64,000 nucleotides of DNA from Aplysia californica (Eukaryota; Mollusca; Gastropoda; Aplysiida; Aplysiidae), in the NCBI RefSeq assembly GCF_000002075.1, contig NW_004797315.1, positions 1,097,319 to 1,161,318 on the forward strand. Direction: 5' to 3'. Each line of letters begins with the position of its first letter. Position 1 is the first letter of the stretch. The position numbers and the translations under genes were made by a program. The notes under the pieces were generated by a model. The model was given only the letters and a program-made list of their open reading frames with translations. It was not told where the DNA came from and made no database searches. This document shows, one piece after another, positions 22,801 to 35,283 of the stretch.

Positions 22801-25800
22801 GGTACTCATTGGTTCCTTCTTACTACTGTCTTTCTGCCACACCCTTGATCTTTAGCCTTCTCGGATAAGGGCGAAAAATCTTGGAGGTCCCATGTGCAAA
22901 TTGCACACATTAAAGATCCCTTGGTGGTCGAAAATCTATAAGAGCAGGCTTCGGTTGCCACCTGGGCAAAATTCTAAATTAATTCCTACCAAAACTGAAA
23001 TGAATGTTTTATGTGTCCCGCGTACTCATATGACCTTATGCAGTTGTGAGCGCCATAAAACACTTACCAAGACAAACAAGCATATTAAACGTGAAAAAAA
23101 TTGCATTAGTTGAAAATCTACAAACTTGATCTGTCTATTTTTGGCCGATATCTCCTTTTCGTAGATTGCAAAAAGTAACTCATTTTGTCAGCATGCCTCA
23201 AATTTGTTTAATATGTTTGATATCAAAGCTATTACCAGGGGGTCATATAGTCTACTGGTCAAATGTTTTGTGTCTGATGTGAAAATATTTAGTAATGTAC
23301 TTTATTCAAGTAGGCTGCTCCTTCTTTCCTATCAAACATCTATCGTCTTTATGTCTTCTCCTTTTCTTTGAATGTTATTGTATTGTGAACACTTCCCCCC
23401 CCCCTCCTCCTGTGCTGATAGGCTTTTAAATAGGCTTTTAAAAATAATAATGACGATGGTGATAATAATTTTTTTCTTTATATCTTTAGATGTCTAAAGA
23501 AAGAGATCCAGATGGTATCATCTATTACCATCAAAAGACAGGACCGTTTGTTCATGATACACCTAGGGGTAAGTAAAAGCTGTTAGGTTAGCAAGTACTA
23601 ATTTAGTCTGTTTCGTTCAGTCAGTAAAATGTATGCTTTAACTCATTCGCTACGTATTATTTTCGGCTTGTGGGCGAATTTTTTACGGTAAGGCGAAATG
23701 AGATGATGACAAGTGCAAAGTCCAAAGGTCTTTGGAGCCACTAATTCACATAAATATTAACATATTATGCACCGAAATTTTCAGTATGATTTGTAGAATA
23801 CATCTGTAATGTTTATTTGTGCATTTTTCAACTTTGGTTCCTGTAAGAGGCGATTATGCAACACAATTTTGCTTCGATGCGGATAGAATTTGGAAATTAA
23901 AAATTAATTGTCTTCGGTGAAACTAAAAAAAATTTGTTTGTACCAGGTCAAATGATACTTCAAAATAACGTAAATGAATATAGAACTGGAAAATATTGAA
24001 AAATTTGCAGTTATTTATATACATTCCATAAAATTTGCACATTTGGATCATGACATCCGATATTGAAAAAAAAAAACCCACAAATTTTATAATCTTGAAA
24101 AACGGACAAGATGCATTCACAAACAGAAAAAACCACTCGTATCGTATATGGAATTATTAAGAATTGCATTTGGAATAAACCTACACATGTCTTGAGTGGT
24201 ACTTTTTGTGTAATTTCACAAAAAATAGTGGTTTTTGGGAGAAAAAAACATTTGACAATCGAGATCTAGATCTAGCTCTGAAAAATATTGATTTCTCAAT
24301 AACAGAGCAATGGCAATTTGAGCCCAATTGTATCAATATTCTAAAGAAGAGTCCTGCATTTCTTTAGTGTGCAAAATAATGATATATTTTGTTGTGTAAA
24401 AGTAGTAAGACTAGGGTCTGGGCTATAATTTGAGCATCGCGATAAAACAAAGTCGCATAAACTTCGAAATTGTGTTTCAAAGCTGAATCAAAACTTCCGA
24501 TTTTTGGTGGAAATGCTTGATCCTGAAGTCAACATTATTTTATGACCTTTATTTTAACATGGATATGTGGATTGGAATAGAATCCAAGCTAAAATTGAAG
24601 ATCAGTTCTCGAGCCGCCAGGGGCGGCTTAGCATACTGACGGCACTTTAGCCGCGCTGCCCCCCATGGCTCTGCGTAGCGAATGAGTTAAGATCCTGAAA
24701 TTACAATAATTTATTGTATGCCGTTTTCCATATCTTTCAGTGATGATAAAAGTTAATAGTCTCTGAAGGATTGAAATGAGGATTGAAAACATACCAAAGT
24801 TTCATCCCTGGACTACTGAAAATCCCAGTTTGATTTATTAGCTTCTAGGATCAGTAACCTGACGAATGTGAGCTCTAGCATTCCCAACAAAAATAGTTGT
24901 GTCAGTCTACTTGGTAGTCTGTCGGATCTTTCTGTTTTACTTGATAGTCCACCACAACATGAGTTTGACAACTGTTCTACTTGACGGTCTACAAGTCTAC
25001 TACAGTCTACTCTAATAAACATTTTCCCTCAATGTATATGTAGGCTTGGGACTGTCATTGGCTGAATTAGAAATGTTTTGGTGGTTATAGTTTGTTGGGG
25101 GGGGGGGGGTTTCCCCTTTAATTTCTTGAAATTGTGCATCAGGGTGTGGGAGTGTTCGTATGAAAATTACCCTGTGTAGGCCTAATGATAGAACACATTA
25201 TCACAGTAGACCGTCAGATAAACTGTGTTAAGTCAGACAGGACTTTTGGTGGACCATGTTATTTATGGTAGACCATCTAGTGGATTGGCATCCAATAGTC
25301 GTTAATGGATGATTCAGTCAATGTTAAGACTCTTCTTTCTTTCTTTTTCTACCAGGACGTTTCATGATCTCACAGCTGAAGAGCAAGGAGATTGTTGCCT
25401 CATACTCCAACCCTGACACAGAGGAGCATGGCGTAATGTACAGCAATGGACACTTCTTGTCCAGCCCTTCCTTGGGAAATAATGTGCAGTTTGATGAAGT
25501 CAAAAGATTTGATTTTCCGCCTACAGGCATAACAACTACCTCGGATAACTATATTCTGGTCTGTGTTTTGGCTGACTCGGAGAAAGTGAAGGTATGATGA
25601 GTTTTGAAATAAAAGGATACTGTAAAATTTTAGGTGCTCTTGCTTTGTTTACCTACTGCTTAAATTCTTGAATGAAAGTAAAAGCACTAAGAAAAATTAT
25701 ATAATCATCTTACTTTGATTTCCAATTCCTATCAAAGACTTTGAAGAACTTGATTGGGTCCTTTGTTTTGTATGCCTGTATAGTTGCCAGTTAACCCCTG

Positions 25801-28800
25801 GCTTGTTGACCATATAGGCACCCCACATACTAAGGAAAATTCTACAGTGCGCAAGACATCACAGGTCACAGTATTTAATGGACAGCAGTTCGATTATTAT
25901 AAGAGATAGAAAGGTAAAACTATATGTGAGGCTTCGTTGTGAAATCAGGCAATCGTCAAAATAGTGAAATCGATCAAATCGGCAGTTTTATACCCATTTG
26001 GCAATTTTATCGAATTTTTTTTTTTTGGCTCACAGTGTCACTTTTCGCCTGATTCTGTTACCTTTGGTTAGGGTGACTCAGCAGCCCATCGGAGCTCCCC
26101 GGGTTGGGGTCACGGGCTTAATGAGTCCAGAAGCGACTTTGCCAGTGTCGGTTAAGAAGTTCGCATTTTTGTCTACGTTTGAAATGATATAACTTCTTCC
26201 CCATTCCACACTGCAAACCATTACGCGGATTTACTAAAAGCTCAATGTCTTGAGATTTATTCTGCGTTTGAATGGTTAATTTCTGTGCCTTAGTTTTTGT
26301 TCTAGATAAGTGTTTGTACAGTGTCCAATTTGTCCTAATATTGTTACCTACTTATGAATAAATGATTGTTTATTTAAAAACGGCACGACAAATCTCTCCA
26401 AAATCGGTGTTAAACTGACTATTAATATCATGTCTTTTACCATGAGAAATCTTAAATCTGCGCAAGTAGTAATAGTCAAGTTATAAGAGAAGAAAGATGC
26501 ACATCTGCATTTTTTAACAAAAGACACTCAGCGTTAGCTCTTGTTCTGCCATTTAACAAGAGAAAGTTACTCTGCGTTTGTTCATGAATCATGCTGTGTC
26601 TGTGGCCGCCTGCATACAACTAAGAAATATATAATATTATTAACACAAAATACATGAGTAGAGGTGTACTTCTTGTATGGAATAAAAATAATGACAGTTA
26701 ACACATTCATTCTAAGTTTTTGTGTCGGACATCTGCGCGGACACTTAATTTATGAATGTAAAGAAATCAGAACATTGTCAGTTATTGCAAGTGGTCATAG
26801 CAATGAGAATTAAAGCTGGAAAAGTCTGGTGCTGATTCAGTGTCACTGGAAAGCTAGAAATTATTCTTATAACACTATTACAATAAGTCATCCCGGCTAT
26901 TCAGTCAACTTACAAAACCTAGACATAGCGTTTTAAGAAAAATAAGGAATTTATGGAGTGTAACAGAAACTGTTCGTGTATTTCATTGTAGATGTATTCT
27001 GGCACTAAAATCGGTTTTTACTTTTTCATAGAGAGACTTCAGGGTAATTTTGAGAAACTTTTGAGAAAATATGCGAATATTCACGATTATATTAGACATA
27101 TAAAGTTGTATTAGGAGGAATTACTTCATAGTGAATTGTGTACCAGATGGATAAAGTTGCAAAATTACAGCTTCCTATTATATGCGCAGATACCATCTTT
27201 TTTGAGTATCTGCACCAATGTTATGTTCCAAAGGTTCGACAATTTTTGTCGTGCCGTTTTTTTAATATTAATTTTTTTTCATTCACCCTTGTCCAAAAAA
27301 TTTTACAATTCAGCATTGCCGACTTCAGTACATCTAATGAAATAACCAGACTAGTTACAATGTCCGTTCTTTTTTTGAATCTCAAGAGCAGAAATTTGTG
27401 CTTTGTGTGCATTAAATGATAATTACCATAAACACAAGGATACACCTAAAACTGTACGTTGAAAAGTACCAAAAATTAAGTCAGTCCAGACAGAGAGGCA
27501 ACAGGGAGCTGACCCCAGCATGATAAGTCGCTCGGCGGGGAACCCCCCGCTACAACTAAAATTCCACTGCCGGTGCTCCGTGGGCTGAACACCTTTTATG
27601 TCCATTAAAAAACACATTGCTGTGATGATTTTGTTGGAAAACATTGATTAAAAGCACAAAAAATGTAAATTTTTAGTTTCCGCGGACTCGCAAGTTATGG
27701 AAATAACCAAACTTATACGGCTTTTTTCTTGTTTATTTTACCTCTGAAACCACGCGACCCAACCTTCATCAATCCCAAATATCTTGACTTCTATTCAAGA
27801 TAAATGGGTATCTTTTTCATCGAAAGCGCGACAAATGAACAAGATTTTAAAATGATGCCAATAACTCCCCTCGCCCAAAAACTGACGAGCGGCTGATTCC
27901 ACCGTGTCATGACACATATATCAATAGAAAAAGAAATGAAGAGATGGCTTCATCCATTGATGAAATCTGTGTAGAACAAGCTATAAGGAAGTATACTATA
28001 AATACTGAGATTGAACGAACATTCTGATTCAGTACGTCGGCTGTGACTGTCTTGCACAATGTGTGTAGTTTAAGTTGTAAGAAAGAGAACACACCTCACT
28101 CTGTTCTAGATGCTATCATGTGCAATTCTAGTGCATAGAAACTTAACAAATGACATGATTACATTGTCATGTGAACACAGAAGACGGGGATATAACTCTC
28201 TTAATTCAAAACCATGTAGAAGCAAAGTGGTGAACAAAAAACAACCCCACAGGTTTTCAAGGACATACCGGGCACACCTATGCTGCGTAAGGTAGTGAAA
28301 TATATGGGTGTACCAGATATGCCTATTGCACAGACAAGAGGTTCAAGTCATTTATGAATGGTTTATTTTTGTTTAGTGAATTTGTTAATTTGTAGATTAA
28401 AGACCTTTCTCAGTAGAGCTAGGTTCCTGCAATTGACATATGTGGCAATGGCAAAATACAGCACTCATAAAGAAGGCATGTTAATGCCCAAGTGGACATC
28501 TGCAGTGAAGATTGTGCCTTCCAATGCACCAGGGTTAAAAGGTTAAACTACAAGTATATCTTGAAGAGGAACATTTGATGAAACAAACTTGATGGTAATT
28601 TAGATTCTTTTATACACATTTTTATTTTCTAATCATGACAGTTTAAGTTTAGTAATTATGATGAATGTGTTCCTTCTTTCTCAGCATCTGAGCTGTTTGA
28701 TGAAGATGTCTCTTCGTGGTGAGGTCATTAAGACTACCATGAGAAGACCAGGCAGAAATATGATCAGTCCTGAGTAAGTTACTGAACTGTGTCTAGGTAT

Positions 28801-31800
28801 CACATCTCACTTAATCTTAGAATCTGACAATGTTGGTATTGTGATCATCTTTCTTCTTAGTCTTTCTTTGTGTTCCCACGCTAGATCTCAGGGGTAGTCG
28901 ACTGCTGACTAGAGTATTTTTAAGCTTTGGTAGAAATTTTTAATTTTACCAGGATGGTGGCTGCAGCCCTCTCTTATCGATTCTAGAACCGCCAAGGGAT
29001 CTTTAATTGCACTCAGGACCTCAGAGATTTGTTTACCCTTATCTGAGAAGACTAGGTGTTAAATCTTACCTACCTTAAGACCAAGGGTGTGGCCTTAAGA
29101 CATCGGTAAGAAAGAACCAGGAGAAAAGTAGAAAGAATCAAGAGTAAAGGAGAGAGGAGCCCAGTGACAGAGTGGATGGTTGGCGGGTGCTCTGGTGTGG
29201 TTTGCTTCTTCTTTCCTCTATCAAACATCTCTCGTCCTTATCTCCCCTTCTTTTTATGTTTTTTACTCTCTAGTAACACCTCAAATCTTCTGGCGCTCAT
29301 ATGATCTTATGCAGTTGCGAGCGCCGTAAAATGTCTACTAAAACAAAACTAGCAGGTGACAGAACAGGACGAGAACTGGAAAGGAGGAGAAAGTAGAAAA
29401 TGTTTTGTCACAGTCAGGTCTCGAAACTGAGACTCATTGAATGAGAGGTAAACACCATATCTCTAGGCCACAAGAGTCCCCAGTATTGTAACCAATCAAG
29501 GTATTTGCTTTACTTGTCTTTGTTCTTCTTCTGTTAGACTTAACCTTAACTTTAAATGATACTATTATTGTTCTCTCTTTGTGCCTGTTGTTTATCTATG
29601 TCTGGCAGTTGAGGAAAGGACAGACGTGAGTGGGAATTCACTGGAAAGTAGAAACAGTCTTATTTAAGGTCAAAATTGTTTTAAATTTTCAGCCTAAATA
29701 ATGATTTAGCAGTAGAAGTGCTTTTAGTGTTTGTTGTGGTAATACAATGAATTTCTTTTTTCTTTGTGCAGACCTATAATTATTGATAGTTCTAGAGTCA
29801 ACACTGTGACCCTTGACCCATGGCAAGGTGGAGACATAGGAAGATTCTTTTCATCTTTGAGGGTGGTGGTGGGTGCACTGTTCAACAGTGCAAAATTTCT
29901 ACTGAGGTGATAACAAATAGATATAATCGTCTGATGTGACTAACTGCAAGTGTCACTTTCTCCCTTTGTCATGCTTTTCTTAAGCTTGCTTCATTTATAG
30001 AATATGTAAGGCATCATTGTAAATTCAGGTGCTTGTCAAAATAATAAAATCGAGAAAAAAACAACAGCATTTTTTGTTAGGTTTTTGTCAAAAATGTGTG
30101 TAGATCTCATCAATGTAAAAAAAAAAAAGGATAAGATTCCAACATAGGTTTCATCAATTACTGAATATCTACTAGCCTTACATGATGTTTACTCTAAAAC
30201 CAAAGTTGCTCAAGATTATTCAGTAAATGGGCAAAGTACAGAAATCTTTATTTTTCTCAAAACTTGAAAAATGGATATGTCATGTTTTGTCGGGAAGCTG
30301 TTCTATTGTACCTACAATATGTATCTTTTGAAAAAACTTTTCTGGATCGATAACAACATTAAAACCTTTTTTCAACAATTAAAATTTGAATTTTTACAAA
30401 GTATTTCTGGAACACAGGTACGACACCTATACCACAGTTTAAGAAAATGCAATTACAATTTTTTTAAAATCAAAATCTTGGGTCTTGTACATCTGAGCAG
30501 CGGGCTGGTTATTTTTTTTGTGCCTTTTGTTCTTGATAGATTTTCTCCTTTCCTTTTCCCTGAATGTTCTTACCTTACCGTAGGGTGGTCATCTCCTTCT
30601 ATCTTCATTTTCCTCTTCTTTCTTTGTCCTTACTTTTCCTCTCGATTTTTCTGTCCTTTTCTTTCTCATTTTCTAACTCATTCTACTCCTTGTTTTCTTT
30701 CTTGCGGTATGCAACAGTTACAATATGAAATTGAGTTTCTGTATGGCAGTACTATTAATAGCTCTGGGGTGTGGGTAGAATGTCGACATGTTCATAAACT
30801 TCGTTCCCATGATCTATATCTTGAATAGAAACGTGCCTTACTATATATACAACACTAATGAGGTAACTGCCCCCAGGTAAGCTTTTTTGGGCTATACTCT
30901 CTGATATAACCAAACAGCCCCCCCCCCCCCCTCCCTCCCGAACCGACAAGGCCGAGACTTGCTTATCCTATAAGTTCGTCTCGGACAAGGCATATTATAG
31001 GCTGCTACTCTATGCCTGTAATCTTGTTATAGTTTGCCTTGTCTTAGACTCTTTTTAGCAGTTCTGTTTTAGACCTACTTAATGTCGAATGTGGTGAAAT
31101 GAATTGAAGGAAAGTCTCAACAGATCACAGAGAATCTAGATCCTACCAATTACATAGATCTAGAAGTATGTATAATAGGCCCTACCAATGTAAACATAAA
31201 GTCACAGGGTTTCTTAGGTTAGTTTTTCAGAGTATATGTCTATAATTTATCCATTAGTATGCAGTTGCTAAGCACAAAGACAAAAACTAGTCAAAACTGA
31301 ATGAGAAAGATACTGTACTTGTAGTGTGTGGTAGAATCTAGGCAGAGGCTATTGAAAGCCAACTTTGACAAAGTGAATCGATTGAAGCTTCAACACCTGG
31401 CACTGATCGAGATCCAACTGATCACAGAGATCTGTGGGTGGTTGGTGGGTGCTCTGGTGTGGTCTGCTCCTTTTTTCCTATCAAACATCTATCGTCCTTA
31501 TCTCTCCTCTTTCTTTTTTGTGTATGTTACTCTCTTATAACACATCTATTCTTCGACATTTATATGACCTTATTGTGTTGCAAGTGCCATAAGACTCTTA
31601 CAAAAATTTAAAAACTCACCGAGATCTAGGAGGATTATGCATCCACTTAAAACTAAAATTCACAGGCGTTCTCAAGTCTTTTGTGATAATTCAGCTTTGG
31701 CCTCAGCCTCAACGATTACTTAAGTCCTAACTCTACACCCTTACGACCCCTAACTCTACCCGTAACCCATATAAAGTTACTACTGTTATTCCACTGCTCT

Positions 31801-34800
31801 CAGGGCCGAAACTGGAGATTGCCAATCTTTTTTCCCCATTATCTATTATATTAGATTATAGTCTATAACTTTAACACTGGTAGTAGTATATTGTCATTGA
31901 GGGCAGAGATAAAACTACTAATCTGAGCGACAAAGATGCCGAACTGGGAGAGCGAAACTAACTCTTCAGTTCTAGAGATCAATTATAATTCTGAGAAAAG
32001 GTAGCCCGAATATGTTTAAAATTTTTAAAAATCAAATTTTTTTCCCCTTTTGGGGGGGGGGGGGGATGTCTGCCTATTAGAGCTATATGTAGCCCAAATA
32101 AACACTCCCTTCTTTGATTCTATCTTGGATAATTCTCTTTGGTATCGCCATGCATAGTGAACGAAAGAGGAAATTACTATACTATTATGGCGCTCATATG
32201 ACCTTATGCAGTTGCGAGCGCAGTAAAACCTTTCTAAAACAACATACTATACTATTGTGATTTCTGCTCTCGGTGACACTGGTGATTTTATTTTTTTTAA
32301 TGCATATTTTACATTTCTATTTTTATCTTCTGCCTCTGGCAAACCAGTTTTGTGGCTGTGAATGATGACGGAGATATTTGTGTCGCTGACACCGAAGGCA
32401 GCTCTGTGATCGTTCTTAACGAAAACCTTGATATCAAAGACAGGTGGGTCAAACATTTTCCTTTCTCTCTCGGAAACAAATCACTGACAAATTTGTGTAA
32501 CGTAAAAACTTTTTCGAAATTGTGTGTTTGCAATGCATAATTTGAAGGCACTGATTTGAAAATTCCCTTTAATTTGTGTAAATGATAAAGTTTTTACAAA
32601 TTGCTTGGTTTTTTCTCATTTTCTCATCACTGGTATATGTGAGGCATGGTGGTGAAATCAGGCTCTCATCATAATAATGAAATCAAAGAAACTGATCTGT
32701 TTTAACACTTTTTAGGTCCATTCAAAAACACATTTCTGTTTGGATTTTACTAAAAGACATGTATAAAAGGCAGACAAAAATATAAATTTGCAGTTTCCAT
32801 AGACACTCAAGCTTCAGAAGTCATTAAACTTCCGTGGCCATTTTCTCGTTAATTTTACTTCTGACAACAGGTGACCCCCACCTCCTTCAATGGCAAATAT
32901 CTTGACTTCTATTCAGGATAGATAGGTATTTTTTTCATCAAAAGCAAGACAAAAGGACAAGTTTTAAGATGATACAAAAAACTATGTATTTATATGTAAA
33001 AAAATTGACCAGCACCTGCTTCCACAGCATCGTGACACATATAATTCATTAAAAAAAAAGATCTGTCTCAGAAATGAATTTCCCTCTTCTTTACAATCAA
33101 CAATTTTTATTTGACAGACATGAAATTTTATTCATACCTACAAAAATATGTTTCATATTTAACATAATAACTGTTGATCTCAGTGCACTTTTTCATCTGA
33201 TGTAGCCTGCAGTCAAATGCAGTTACCATGTATGCTTCAGCCAGCATTTATTTCAAGCAGATTTTCCTCTTTGTCTTCAAATCACTTCCCCTGTAGTCTT
33301 TCTTTTGGAAAGTCACATGGTGCTAAGTCTGTGGGAATAACAGGAATGTTCAAGGATTCCCACTGCCAGGAGTCCAGGAGTTTGGTAACCTTTCAAGCAG
33401 TGTGCACAGGGGAGTTGTCATTGAGGAAGACAACACTTTGCTCCAGCAGACATGTCCACTTTCTTCTGATTGCTGGTCTCGGCTTTGTTTGAAGAACCAT
33501 CTTTATTTGTAATAGTCAGTGTTGACTGTTGTGCCAATGGGAACAAGCCAGAAAAAAACCACACTGAAAAACATGATGTGCACCATTTTCAAAACACCTT
33601 GCTTGCTTCAAGCTTTCTGGGGTTGTGATGATCCTGGGTTTCTCTATTCTGCTGGCTGTCTTTTCAGTTCGAGATCCCACAAATACGCATGTTTTATCAC
33701 CTGCTATGATTCTTTTAAAAGAATATGTCCTTTATTCTATGGTTCTTTCATTTCTTACCTAAAATCTAAGCAGGGCAGGAGTAAGGAACAATGGTTTGAA
33801 AATGAAGAAGAAATTGTGCTCAAAGCAAATGCTGCGCTGAGGCCTCTGGCCAAAGCAGACATGGTCACTGCATTTGAATGCTGGCTACATCAGTCGAAAA
33901 GTGCATTGACGTCAATGGTTTTTATTTTGAATAGAAATCATGCTTCTGTAGGTATGTACAAAATTTATATCTATAAAATAAAAGCTTGCTTTTGGAATAG
34001 GCCTCACACCATAAGATGTAATGATTAATAAGAGATACACACTTACATACAGGTCTTTTGCCTTCAATGGGTACCGTCAATTGTAAACTTTTTTAAGCAT
34101 ATATTAGTAAAATAGATTACATTTTCTCTTTTTATGTTTTTGTAATCTGTAAAACAACAAAGACAAGCTTTTTTATGAGTATAGAATTATAATGAATTAT
34201 ACAGTGGATTTGTTATGAGTAAGATACATATTTCTTCTCTGTCTGAGAACAATTTTCTTTAGAGCAGTCTCATTTTGTGCCCGAAAATCAATCAGCCAAC
34301 CTCATTGTCCTCTGCTTTCTTTAGCATGCAGCTATCCTTGTTTGAACTTCAAGATTGTGAATTCGGAGCATTATTTTTTTTACTTAAAGAAGGTTATCAA
34401 GGTAGCCTACTGATTGACTGTAGAATCATACTCATATGTTTTTGAGAAAATGCAATATATGGAAGTTGTAATCAAATGCCCTTGAAAAAGATAAAGAAAA
34501 GTCATTTTGAAGTACAACCATTGCCTTTGTGGCCCGCTAAAAGAATGTGCTGGCATAGCTTTATGTAGCACAAGTATAGTATCAAAGACATTTTTTTTGT
34601 TTCTTTCCATAGCCTATCAGCATTACAAAAGCTATGAATTTTGCTCAGTTCATATGGGGGAATAAGTCTCAGTTCGAACTAGGAAAATCTTAAATATGTC
34701 GCCGGCAAGCTGTTCGACTGTCCTAAACCCGTAAAGCAAAATTTTTCAGGAGGGAAAAACTGTTTCATTCTTTTGACCTACGTTATGTACCTATTATTCC

Positions 34801-35252
34801 TTATACATAATCGGTATTCTGATGTATAAAAACGTGATCACCTGTACACTACTGAACCTCAATGTTTCTCAAAGACATGCAACTGATACCACAGATCAGA
34901 TTAAGAAACAGTTATAATTTATTATAAAGGAAACATTATCTAAATTTTGGACTTAATAGATCTACATCTGATCAGCAAGCCAATGACGGATGACCGTGGT
35001 GGCTCTCTGTGTGCAGAATGATTTATCATGTTATATCAATCATTGAACATCTTAAGTTAATCATCTTGTAATATGAGTATTCCTTTAAAGCTTGTTTTCA
35101 AAATATCATAGGGGTTGCTATCAATTGTTAACAGTAAGTGTTCATTTATTGTATGCATGTGACTGTGGGTCTATATATGAGTCCTAACATACTGTAATAC
35201 TTTCATTTGTATGTTACAAATGCATGTGTTTGTGTATATGTGTGTGTGTGTA

Positions 35253-35283
<31 letters not shown>

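Noticed and set aside
29772-29910. Possible TRIM exon after an acceptor-like TTTGTGCAG
   Set aside because: The frame is open for about 46 codons, but no donor gives the phase needed between exons 9 and 10. Exon 9 joins exon 10 directly and restores an NHL-type strand.
30271-30828. 185-codon open frame
   Set aside because: No domain; AT-rich, Phe/Leu-rich translation of intron sequence that overlaps a diverged repeat.
33217-34028. Open frames of 91 and 169 codons on the plus strand
   Set aside because: Mostly antisense of a mariner fragment. Only the end of the second frame (from about 33770) is real transposase sequence.
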